Positions 44,983 through 56,613 of a DNA stretch of 64,000 nt are shown here, one piece after another; positions within the stretch are counted from its first letter, which is position 1; each line of letters begins with the position of its first letter. Below the pieces are notes generated by a model. It saw nothing but the letters and a program-made list of their open reading frames with translations, searched no databases and had not been told where the DNA came from. Both the position numbers and the translations under genes were made by a program. The stretch comes from Bryoerythrophyllum caledonicum (taxonomy: Eukaryota; Streptophyta; Bryopsida; Pottiales; Pottiaceae). Location: positions 4,481,519 through 4,545,518 of the forward strand of contig OZ020521.1 of NCBI GenBank assembly GCA_963971425.1, read 5' to 3'.

Positions 44983-45774
44983 CGACCAGGTTCATGATAC
45001 TTCTTGTATCTCCGGAATTCTAAGTGTTTTTCAGGATCTTCTCAACCTGGGAATAGTTATACTCTAAGCCTTGTTAAATAAATTGGAGCTACCTCACACA
45101 AGTATAGTAAGAAAAGCCAGAAGCATAATCTTCCGATCTGGAATCAATGCTGTGAACATGAAAGGTATAGTGTAGTTCAATTCATCTTTCAGTTTACAGT
45201 GGAGTAGATTTATGAGGGAGTAATGACCACAGGTGAAGCACTTCCCAAATGTTTTGAAAAGTGCGCGTCTTTCTATCGAGAGCGTACATGTTTCCAGTCG
45301 GAGATGAGGAAGGCAGGTTAGTTTGATGACCTTCGACCCCTTGTTAGAGTTATTTTTTCTTTCAGACTGCTCTGAGCGTTTGAGACTAGGACGTGACAGG
45401 ATAATGTGTTGTATATGAGCATCTAGAGGCTTAGTTACGATCTATATATAAATTAACATCAACCACTGAAGTCGGCTGTGGACATGAAATCATGTATATG
45501 TATACACACACACAAACACACACATTTTATGATTGTGCAGGGATGCTTTCGGGATAACAATGTGGATTTCCCTTCAGGACATAGGTCTGGTGCAGCTTCT
45601 TAAAAAGGAAAAGATTAAACGCAATGGAGAAAACCATAAAATTATCACAATGTTGATGAGATTCGATGATTCCTTCCTCTTTCATCAAAGTGATCACCAT
45701 GCGATTGAAAGCAAATGTACAAGGCATCATACTGGACCGTGCAGATTCTACACTGGATCATTATCAAAAACAAA
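44983..45774. other. Intergenic, with (CA)n run
   Basis: No gene is supported. A CA-rich microsatellite lies at 45,503-45,524. This is the shared 3' flank of the methyltransferase (+) and the convergent minus-strand gene. Confidence 0.55.
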
Positions 45775-47123
45775 TTACGCACCTGATTTTATCTGCTTCC
45801 TAACAATGACTTTTGGAACAGGATCCCTTTCACGAACATTCGGGTAAAATTCAGAGCAACCAACTTTAGCTCGACGACCACCGAGAACCAGAGTGATGAA
45901 TCCCAGCGTCGCCCACATCGAGAACCGAAAGAGAGTCCCTGTGCGTCCTCGGCCTCGCACCACCTCCTCTTCTTCTACTATTTCGTACTTCTCTTCATCC
46001 GGAGTCTTCGAATCGGATGGCCCAAACAGTACCTTCATTACCTCATCTTGTACCTGGATCCACAAAGGAAGAGCATCGTTATTTCAGTGACTTATTCCAC
46101 TCTCTTAATACTGAAATACCCCCCAAAAAACAAGGCATGTACTGTAGCACACAAACTTGAAAAGGGGCGACTCTCTAAACCAATCCACACCCTTGCCTTT
46201 TAGCAAGCATACCAGTACACAAGTTGTGACATCAAAGAAGCCAACAGTCACAAGATATCAACCACAATGAAGCTATGAGCACACCACCTGATGTTCTCTC
46301 TTCACTTCTACATACCTTGTCCAGTCAAATTAAACATCCCAACTAAAAGCTGAAATTTCAACCACATACTGATTTTGAAACTTAACACAACATGAGCCTG
46401 AAATTCAAGCCAATTCCCTCCAATTAATTACATGGCCTCCAAGCACGTTGGGATTATCTAGAATCAGCCACAGCAAGTTAATATTTGAGCTCCCAAGCCA
46501 CAAAGACCGAATGGAAACAACAGTCTGATCTGGTAGGGCCACAAATCTGCACATCAGGAAAGCCCCATGTGCTACTTATGTAACACCTCTCGAGGATACC
46601 AATAGCGCAGCAAGAAGGATTCCTTCACACTAGAAGCCAGAATTCATGGTTCGAAAACCTAAAACAGCTCCTCGTCATAAACCCTAAACTGCGACGCCCA
46701 CGAAAATGAATAAAGCTCAGAAGAATCTGAGCTTGATTTTACCTTGGACCTCATCGATTGAGCCTTGGCGTGCGCCTTGCGCAGAAACTCGTCGCGCTCC
46801 AGCGCGGCATCCATGCTGAGGCGTCTGAGAGCATGGGTGCTGCTATCAGCCCGCAGCTCATACCCGCATATCGCAATGCCATGATCTCCCATGGACTTCC
46901 CCGACTCTTCTTTCTTCGCCTTCCTCCTCCTGCTGCTGTTGTTGTTGTTGTCAATCCGGCGAAACCTTCTGATGGTGGGTGCTCTCTGCACCTCCTTCTT
47001 CGCCTGCTGCGCCCGGTCCTCCGCTTCCTCTGACGAGCTTCGGCTCCTGTCCGTTGCGCAATCAAAGTACTCGCTCCCGCTGTCTCCTGAACCAGCTCCC
47101 TCCATGGCTCTTGGATTCTGCAA
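45775..47123 (-). CDS. Unrecognised two-exon gene with one predicted membrane segment
   Basis: Exon 1 (47,123-46,743) and exon 2 (46,053-45,775) join in phase 0 across a 689-bp GT-AG intron, giving 219 residues. The N-terminal half is hydrophilic: Ser/Asp-rich, then Arg/Asn-rich (RRFRRIDNNNN), then a conserved-looking helical stretch (HALRRLSMDAALERDEFLRKAHAKAQ). Exon 2 begins VQDEVMKVLFG, has an acidic run (EIVEEEEVV), and then a single hydrophobic segment (SMWATLGFITLVLGG, about residues 171-185) followed by a short basic tail. A single-pass or tail-proximal membrane protein is possible. I do not recognise the family. If exon 1 is not spliced at 46,743 it reads on to 46,659 and gives 154 residues; the splice is preferred because both ends have good signals and the phases fit. 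Confidence 0.6.
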
Positions 47124-47356
47124 TCCTCACCCGAAAAACGAAACCCTAATCATGGATTGAATGTATGCATTCTAGTCTATTCTTGTGTCTTCAATTCCTG
47201 CAACAAGTGGGACCTTGCTTCCGAACTTCGACGTGGAGGCGCTTCTCTGCGTTGCATCTGCCGGTTCCTGAAGCGAAACTTTATGTATATAGTTTCAACC
47301 AAGATTCCATTGTTGGAGATGGATACCATATCCAAGGGTCGGACTTGGCAAAAAAT

Positions 47357-47390
<34 letters not shown>

Positions 47391-48210
47391 CTGAAAATAG
47401 CAGCCAAAATTTTTAAAGTTTTTGTTCAGAAACATCAAATCTCAACCTGGTGTGAAAACGAATAATGAAGGATAATCTATTTTTAGAACCTTTCTATATT
47501 TCTATTTTAAGACATAAATACTTATTCGGCACAAGAGCGCCAAATATATCCCTTGGAATAGTAGTGATTTCCATGACTACTAGTCACGATGAAATGTACC
47601 CACTATATAGATGTTCTCCATGATATATTACACTCATAGATTCTTCTAGGTTTGGTCACCCTCATAGGCCTTAAAGGGTTAGTGTTTTTAGTGAAATGAG
47701 ATTGAGAAGCTTTAGAAGTCCAACATATGCAATAGCCACCATAGAGAAAAAATATACATACAAAATTATAGGCATTGTACATATCCACACTAACATTTGA
47801 TGGTGTAACCAAATTCACAAGTAAGCTAGGAATAAATGTCCTCTTGAGTGTAAAACTTTGGATGTAAAGCTTTGGATGAGTACATGACAAGACGAGTCGG
47901 GTTGCAACAAGATACATGACAATGTGTAATTAATGATGTAGATAATTTGTGTAAATACATTGTGTACTCCTATGATTCAACCATGAATTAGCTCAAACTC
48001 TAGATGAAATTGCACCAATATAAAATCCACCTGTATAAACAACTGATTAGTTGCGAGGCTACCAACTTGCTTGCCAACACTACTCACAAGAAGTGAGGAT
48101 TGTTGGACTTTCAAGAGCAAAAAGATTGAGAGAGTAACGCAAGCCCATGGCCCACATGAATCAAGCGTTCATCGAAGATAGTGCAACTGAATACGAGCAG
48201 AAGGTACAAG
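47124..48210. other. Intergenic with A/T-rich microsatellite
   Basis: No gene is supported. A (TAAAAA)n-type run lies at 47,345-47,391. The rest is unremarkable AT-rich sequence. It would hold the promoter of the upstream minus-strand gene and the 3' flank of the kinase. Confidence 0.5.
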
Positions 48211-51200
48211 CTACCGCACTGCAGAACGCTTGAAAGAGGAGAAGAGCCCTCCAGGCTTCTTCGAGTCCTTGGACCGCTTGCTCTCCTCCAATTCCTCATT
48301 TACCTGGAAAAAAGAGAAAGGTAACGTTTAAGTATTTCCAGAGGTAACAAACACTTGTAAAGTTTTGGTATTCTGCAATCATTTATAAGCCAACTTGTTT
48401 CTACATATTAGACATTGTTTCAGGCAGGTCATCTGCAGAGGAGTTGTTTGTGAGCCCTCAAAAAAAAAAACCCCACTATGAGCATGAGTTCAGCAGGAAA
48501 TTGCGTCTTGTACTGATAAATAATCACAAACCATCTCAAAAGCTCAGAAGCTTTTCAGTGCACTACTATTACCTCTTTCAGAACCACCTTCAGTAAAGTG
48601 GTGATTACGGCAAAGTCTGGTCTCTCTGCTGGATCTGTCTTCCAACACTTGTGCATCAGCTCCATTAACTTGGGGTGGATGCTTCGTGGGATGGCAGGTC
48701 GCAAACCCTTCAAAGAAAACGAAGCAACAACCATGATATAATAATTTTCATCCAAAGAAATGCAAATTATGCGGGACTACCAATAGCAGTGAAATGAGAA
48801 ATCCAGTAGGTGAAAGTGGCCAACCTTCTGAACTACCCCCACTGCAGCTTGAAGCGGAGTGAGATCTGCATATGGTACCTGATTTAAGAAGCAGATTATG
48901 CAACTTGAATAAAATTCTTGTACCAAGATGATAAACCTGAGCTATGACGCATATTCCAGAAAATTGGAAAAAAGGGTTCATATAAAAGAGCAGAAAATAT
49001 ATTAACAAGAGACCAAAGTTTTTCACCTTTCCAGTGAGAAGCTCCCAAAGCACGATACCAAAGCTGAAAACGTCCGCCTTGTAATCATATGGTTTGTGCT
49101 CAATCACCTGAGGGACAAGGAGTACAGATCGATCAGTTGGCCCATGTGTCCAACGTTATTTGAAAATGAGGGAATTTGCAGTTCCAGAACACACAAATTT
49201 TACTGTACGTTTCTTGTCTTCATGAACTTTCAGTGCATATTACGATCTATACCTCAGGAGCCATCCACCGATATGTGCCTGTCTCTGCTGTCATGATTCC
49301 TGATTGTGCTTGCACTCTTGCAACACCAAAATCGGCGACCTTGACCACCTATATTCCAAATCATAAAGCTCAGACTGTGCACATCATCGAACGTAAAATT
49401 AATCAGGATGTCTGATGTTAGATTCCAAACAGCCCACAGAGTCTCAGTAGATGAGCTAGTTACCTCATTCTCATCCATGAGAAGATTTGCAGCTTTCAGG
49501 TCGCGATGTATGATCTTATTTTGGTGAAGATAGTCCATTCCTTTGGAGACATCTATTGCTACGCGCAATAACATGGGCATTTTCAAGATGGCCTTTTGCT
49601 TGTGCAGGTAGTCATATACACTCCCACCAGACATGAACTCTGCAGAAACCATATACGGTTATAATTCAGAACTTCTAGTGCCAAGCAAAAAGAAGCACTT
49701 GTATTTAAAATTATCTTCTCACATGCAGGACTCATACCTGTGACGATACATAGATTGGGAGGTATTGTACAGGCCCCAATGAACTGCACCACATTTTTGT
49801 GTCTGACCTTCCTGAGAAAAATCACAAACACCCATATGTCTTTAGTTACTGCACACAATTGCGCAATTAAAAAAACGTTCCAAGTAAAGAAAACATATTA
49901 CATGTACAATAGCTAGATTTTGCCATAAGCTCTGAAGATATGAGTGCTCCAGACTGTAAATATTTCCTTAGACTCACAAGTACCACTGCAACGATGCAAG
50001 CCTGAACAACAGCGTACCGCATGATAAATACTTCTTGCAGAAACTCTCGCTGCAGATTCTCGTTCAGGCGTTCAGGTTTGAGAATCTTAATGGCTACATC
50101 TTGTCCGCAGTACGTCCCCTGAAATCTGCACACCGCCAACTTGACAATCAGTTGGTCCGGTGTACATCTTTAAGTTCCTCTTTTGAGCATTTCCGTCACC
50201 AGTCTGTCTGCTCCATCGGGTAAGAAATTCTACTCACAGGTCCCCAAATGATCCATTGGCCACTTTCTGGATGAACTTGAGCTGGCTGTAATCAATCTCC
50301 CAGTCATCAGTGTCGTTTGATGGCGCCGTGCTTTGGCCATTTTCAGGTTGCGGAGTTACAGTTTCAGGCACCACAGACATTTCGCTCTTTGGGGACGGTT
50401 TCGCCCTAGCTTCTTTCTGGAAAAAAAATCCACATGAATAAGGTAGAGGACATGCAACATACTTGTGTTAATGATCTCCACAAACCATTAATATCCACAC
50501 TTGGAACTTTGAATGAGAAGCTCAAATTTATTTTTTTAATTTAAAAAATGACTCACTATGATCTTCTTATGAAGCATGGAAGTGATATCTTGTAGACCCC
50601 TACAATTATTAATAGAATATTCCATTGTTCTCCTCATATCATCCACCATTTTGATAGTGTTTCCCTTCATAATCAAGTACGAGGTCACTGGACTAGGACC
50701 TAAGAAGTCAAACGTGCGGGTGCATTATTAAGAGACGACTACAGATCCCACACGGAAATAGGATCCTCCACTTTATTTAACTAAATGATACTAGAAGAAT
50801 CTCTTGTAAGTACTAAAGCAAACCGATAACATTGCAAGAATCTAAGAAGTGACGTTTAATCATCACTTGAGAAACAGACAGCCCTAGTGAAACATAAGGA
50901 CACTGTCACCGACTGGAATTGAAGAAATTATGAGCAAAATCATATGGTGTGTACCTCAATGGTCGATAGGCGGCTTGATAAAGCTCGTGTTAGCTCTTGG
51001 GTTTCCTGCATGTATGCAAAGATGACAGCTGATGAACTGGTGCACCATGAATTCATAGCACTTATTTTTTATAAACGTCCGAAATAAGGCCTATTACAGT
51101 TTACTGCTGCAAAAATAAGGTAACAAAAAACATGGATTTCAATATGGACTACACAACTTTGTGTGATTGCCCATTACAGCTGTGTTCATAATTTTCCTAG

Positions 51201-53162
51201 TAAGGACTATTTACGATGTTCATATAATTATGTATCTCGAGGTGCTCATAAGAAAGGGAGAGTTACTGATTCATTTGTTACCTCAGTTTTCCAGCCATCC
51301 ACCACGAAAACATTCAGGGAGTAACCATCAGTTGTAGAAAAGACATGTGCCTCAAGAATATTCAGTCCAACGTCGGCAAGCAAGGCTGACATCTGCACAA
51401 ATTAAAGCCAGTATGTATGATCAATGACCTCGGAGACCACTCAATATTCATGACCCTAAAAGTTACAACTCCAAGTTTCCTGTTGTGATGATCCATATAA
51501 CTGTAACCATATAATTGCAACTGCGGATCACTGAAAATGATTGACTCTGAATTACAATATAATATCACTAATTATGCAAACGCATTAATTTAAGCACCTG
51601 ACTGAGAAGCTTAGGCCTGTCAAGAGTTGAAAGCGAGACTTCATGCATTGGCAAAAACTTCCCACTGCCAACATCCACGGAACAAGATATAAGGGTGTCC
51701 ACCAAAAATGTGTTCCGATCAACACAAGCATATTGAAAATTGATAATTACTGGAAGGGAACAAAAAGCGTGTATACTGACATTTATACAATCAGCTCCCT
51801 CTACAGCAGCCCTGTTTGTTATGACAGCATTCATCATAACAGCCAGCTCCCTGTTACAACAACCCTGTCTATTTACATTACAACAGTCAGCTCCCTCTAC
51901 AACCCAAGCCGACTGTTATACATGAAATGAAATGGCTGCTGTAACAGATGCTTTTGTAGAAGGAGCTTGACTATACAAGCAGGAGAATACATAGTATTAT
52001 GACTGGAATGAAGAGGGACACTTTAAGTTTGACAGAAGCGAATGAGCGTTGATTACCCCTGAGAATGAGAACTGTCATCCTTGTCATCGGAAAAATTTGC
52101 CTTGTTGTTGAAGTCCAAGTTTGCAAGTGCCTCAAGATTGGGTGATGATCCGAAAACGGGAAGTGCCAATCTGTTCCAAGGGCATCTTTGTGAATGGAAT
52201 TTGACATGATACATCTTTGAGAATGCACGGTGAACTGCACCATGGTGAAAGGATAAACTTTACAATAAAGTAACTTATGTCTGTCAAGAATAGGATCCTG
52301 CAAGTAAATAACACTGTACCTCATCTTTGTTAACGGCTGACTGCCATTCACTTCATCCATAGAAGTTGGATCCATCATGGGCTCATCCTGAGATTCAGGT
52401 GCGAGAATCTGCAAACCAACATGTAGAAAACATTAACCAAATATCGAAATATTATTGAAACAGTGATTCAAACGACGCCAACTGTTGTATCATGCTTCCA
52501 TAATCAGCTGGCATAAGTTTATGTTTTCAATCAAAACTGGAAAAGTTTGCAAGATGCTATCAAAAATTACCTGAACAGCGCGGACATGAAATGCTGGCCT
52601 GTTCTCAGGAATCTCGGCGTCTTGGAGAAGTCGCTTGTGTGTGAGCACATCTTCCGCCCTGTCGGTGTGAACGTCAAGGGCATACCTGTAAGACATCGAT
52701 GAAAAAAACATCAGACCTAACAATTGAACATCAGCAGCCACTAGTGCACACACTAAGATTATCTAGTTCGTCTATCGAGACCGAAACCCGTCAACAAAAA
52801 AAAAGAAAAAAAAAAGGACCGCAACCCCGTCACAAAACTACCAATTTAAAATTTAAAACGATATTTGAAGTTGAATCAACCTTCCACTAAAATTCAGTGT
52901 CAAATTCTACTGCTCACCAAATAGTGTATAACTTCTATATAAAGCGAGTCTAGACAGTTTACCTCAAAGGTAGGCGGTTGAAGTGTTTCTGCAGCTCCTC
53001 GGCAAACCCAGGTTTCTTGGTCGATTCGTGACCGATAGCAACAAGTTGTGACGTAATCTTCTCACAGACGTCCTTCTTCTCGTTATGCCGCTGCTGCCGG
53101 GTCGGCGACACGTTCTCATCCCTCGCGACGGGTCTCCTCGCCATTCTCAACTCAGCTTCCAT
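48211..53162 (-). CDS. ACT-domain Raf-like protein kinase (STY8/17/46 type)
   Basis: A 580-residue Ser/Thr/Tyr kinase. In Arabidopsis, members of this family phosphorylate transit peptides of chloroplast precursors in the cytosol. Sixteen GT-AG exons, from the 5' end: 53,162-52,963, 52,685-52,571, 52,408-52,320, 52,170-52,057, 51,664-51,598, 51,392-51,282, 51,005-50,955, 50,416-50,238, 50,125-50,018, 49,811-49,738, 49,639-49,464, 49,348-49,253, 49,107-49,027, 48,878-48,825, 48,707-48,573, 48,303-48,211. All phases agree. The N-terminus has SPTRQQRH and [13 protein letters not shown], typical of the family. The ACT domain is at about 177-245 ([17 protein letters not shown], then [21 protein letters not shown]). 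The kinase domain is at about 289-552: Gly loop NGSFGDL, VAIK Lys322, HRDLKAAN with Asp416, DFG 434-436, GTYRWMAPE. All catalytic residues are present. The start could instead be the Met at 53,144. Confidence 0.93.
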
Positions 53163-54661
53163 CAAAAAGACAACAACTGAAGTCCTCCAACCCAATCGAA
53201 CTCACACCCAAGAATAGTACAATCATTCACCAACAACGCCCGGTCCAACTCCAGGCCCAAGGGCGTCCTAAATGCACCCGCATGGCCACTCTTCAACCCC
53301 TCCTCGGCGAGTACTCCCACTCCTCCTCCTCGGAACGTCAACGGAACGTCACCGCTTCTCCCCGATACCATACAGACGTAACTCCCGATCCTAGAAATCC
53401 AAACCTCTTCTGCTGCTGCTACAAACTCCTCCAGCTCCAAATCCTCACCTGCAATCAATCAACAACTAGCCTGAATCCAAACAACAAGATACAACGATCG
53501 AACCAGTCGGTCCCAGGCCTCGATCAACACAGTCTAACCCTTCAGAATCCGAGTCCAGGCTTTAATACAGTGATTGACATGTTCTGTTGATCGGCCTCAA
53601 GCTTGCGGTCTGATCCTGATCCACCGCAGATCAGACCACCAGCGAACAGTCCCGTGAACAGTGGAGTTGGCCCTTTCAAGCTGCGACTCCGCTGCCCGAG
53701 GACGAATAAGAAATCTAGATGATACAAAGCATCATCCACGTTTGATACATTTTACTCAAGTTGTTCGGTCGCTGGTCCGAAGTGTTATTATTCATGCTCA
53801 CTGTGGACAAGAAAGAAATCTACGACAAGAACATCATCCACGTTCCAGGTACACTTCATCTCGGTGGTATAACGTTTGGCTTTTGTTTATGACAGAAAAA
53901 GTTTGGGATATTTTTAGGTGGTGTGGGCGCCTTTTGAGTTGTGATGTGTCAATTGGGCGGCGTGGTTAGGGATCCGGGTTGAATGCAAGGGGGTTCCTGT
54001 TGGCGGACACTTGTGAGTGGGTCTGGTGTCCGTTTTTTATATATCAAAACGTCACCCTGGCCTCTTGGACTGCTGCTTGGGCCCTGGGAGTGCGGGTGTT
54101 TGATGGAGATAAGGTAAACCCCCCCTCCCCCATACCCGACTTACATGGAGAGAGGAAGGAATTGGACATTTTTTAATTTAATTTTAGTGTTAGCTGATCG
54201 AATCTCAATTTCAACCCCAGTGATTTCATATTTTTCCGATGAAATGTGGATTAGTTATGAATTTTTGTAGTATGTTGGTATGTTTAGCTAGTGGCCGCCA
54301 ATAGGTGTCCCCTATAAGTGCCAACCAAAAGTAAGAGGTCTTGAAGAAGAAGAAGCACTCTAGTCCCCAGTGGGGACCTGCGTGAATAAAGTGTTTGTTC
54401 GTGCCACCACGAACCCATGTCCACCGGACATGGCTAAGTGGTATGGAACTACTTCCCCTTCTCAAGGGTAGACATTGTGTACCACGTAACAAGTAACCAA
54501 GAACAAAGAATTGATGACGAGAAGGAAATAAAAGGAGGATTAAGGCAGTGAAATTGTAGCAAGTTTTTCAAGGGGGATGAAGCGTGTCCGGGATGGGTTG
54601 GTTGTTTTCAAGTTTTCTTTTGTGCAGGAGAATGGACATAGCAAGCTAGATAGCAATAGTG
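53163..54661. other. Kinase 5' flank and intergenic
   Basis: Holds the kinase 5' leader and promoter region. No other gene is supported. About 54,335-54,450 resembles about 56,931-57,040 (GAAGAAGAAGAA, then a GTTTGTTC...GCCAC block), a diverged dispersed repeat flanking the pair of TTAA elements. Confidence 0.5.
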
Positions 54662-55595
54662 TTAACCCCTAAAGGACCAAACGTCCCCCCGGGGTCATTT
54701 TGGATTTTGGGCATGTACCTACAATTCGAAAAAAAATCCTTTTTTAATCAACTTTTTTTTCAAGATAGGATCTGATAAGAGCTTCGTGGAGATATTTTTA
54801 AATTTTTTTTTGGATTTGTGGTTTGAAAGTTAGTACCACTTAAAGCCAAAAGTGGGACTTCGGGCACCTCCAAAATTTTTGACAAAAGTTTCTATTGACA
54901 TTGAGATTTTTCACACATGTAAAAGAATATTTCCTTATTTGGAAATTTTCAAAAAAAAATCTTGTCTTTCGTGTAAAAAGGCATTTTATTCCAAGTCAAA
55001 CATTTTCACTCATTCTCGGGCAACGGGGGAAAAAAACTTCATCTTTTCTACATAAAACCTAGAGATCTTCATATTTTTCACTTTGTTTTTTTTCAACAAC
55101 AATATATGGTGAAAACCTTCTAAATGACCGTTCGGATTATCATTTGACTATGTACGTAGTTCACAAAAGAATAAAACGTGAAATGGCAGTTTTTGAACCT
55201 CCACTCCTTGCACACTTGTTTTGAATATGCTACACTCCTTTTTTACCTCTAAAAATTGGCGTGTTGGGAAATAACATCATGCTTAAGACAATGGTAAAAG
55301 ATTTAGACCTTGTACAATGCAAAAATTTGATACAAAATGAAGTCAAAGTCAGCTGATCTACTCAACGCAGGGATGAAAATGAACCATTGTTTTGACTTTA
55401 AACACTAAAATCTATCAATCCGTGCGGTGGATCGCAACCAAAATTTGATGGCATGTTCATGTGGAAGTCAATTGTAAGATCTTACGGTTGAAAATCCAAA
55501 ATTCACTTTAAAATGTGATTTTCATGTCTCTTTTTGACAGTGGCAGTTTTGGACTGGTTTTAGAGCGAATTAGGTCGTGGTCCTTTAGGGGTTAA
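54662..55595 (+). mobile_element. TTAA-flanked non-autonomous element, copy 1
   Basis: TTAA at 54,662-54,665 and 55,592-55,595 bounds 926 bp. The ends are CCCCTAAAGGACCA and its reverse complement (14 bp). There is no ORF of note. A subterminal palindrome (CCCCCCGGGG) lies about 20 bp inside the left end. TTAA plus a CCC-starting inverted repeat is the piggyBac layout. No transposase is present, so it would depend on one elsewhere. Confidence 0.8.
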
Positions 55596-55688
55596 TATTT
55601 GTAACAGAGGTCTTGACTAATAGTGAACCTTTGTTTTGGTGGGTGAATGAGTGGAAATGGGATGGAAGTGGGTTGGACATACCCCAAT

Positions 55689-56613
55689 TTAACCCCTAAA
55701 GGACCAAACGTCCCTCCGGGGTCATTTTGGATTTTGGGCATGTACCTACAATTTGAAAAAAAATCCTTTTTAATTGAATTTTTTTTTCAAGATAGGATCT
55801 GATATGAGCTTCGTGGAGATTTTTTATATATTTTTTTGGATTTGTGGTTTGAAAGTTAGTACCACTTAAAGCCAAAAGTGGGACTCCATGCACCTCCAAA
55901 AAATTTGACAAAATTTTCTATTGACATTGAGATTTTTCACACATTTTTCACCTCCTTCAGAAATTTTCAAAAACAATTCTTGTCTTTAGTGTAAAAAGGC
56001 ATTTTATTCCAAGTCAAACATTTTCACACATTGTCGGGCAACGGGGGAAAAAAACTTCATCTTGTCTACATAAAACCTAGAGATCTTCATATTTTTCACT
56101 TTTTATTTTATCAAAAACAATATGTGGTGAAAAACTTCTTATTGACCGTTTGGATTATCTTTCAAATACATACGTAGTTCACACAAAAATTAAACGTGAA
56201 ATGGCAGTTTTTGAACCTCCACTCCTTGCACACTTGTTTTGAATATGCTACACCCCTTTTTTACCTCTAAAAATTGGTGTGTTGGGAAATATCATCATGC
56301 TTAAGACAATGGTAAAACATTTAGACCTTGTACAATGCAAAAATTTGATACAAAGTGAAGTCAAAGTCTGCTGATCTACTCAACGCAGGGAAGAAAATGA
56401 ACCATTGTTTTGACTTTAAACACTAAAATCTATCAATCCGTGCGGTGGATTGCAACCAAAATTTTATGGCATGTTTATATAGAAGTCTATTTTAAGATCT
56501 TACGGTTGAAAATCCGAAATTCACTTTAAAATGTGATTTTCATGTCTCTTTTTGGCAGTGGCAGTTTTGGATCGGTTTTAGAGTGCAAGTGGTCGTGGTC
56601 CTTCAGGGGTTAA
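55689..56613 (+). mobile_element. TTAA-flanked non-autonomous element, copy 2
   Basis: TTAA at 55,689-55,692 and 56,610-56,613 bounds 917 bp, same orientation and high similarity to copy 1 along its whole length. The left end CCCCTAAAGGACCA is intact and the right end has one change (CCTTCAGGGG). The joined flanks with a single tetranucleotide match the reverse strand of 37,490-37,535, a paralogous site without the element. Confidence 0.85.

Noticed and set aside
53282-53590. 102-codon plus-strand frame upstream of the kinase
   Set aside because: Low-complexity Ser/Leu-rich sequence opposite the kinase leader, with no motif.
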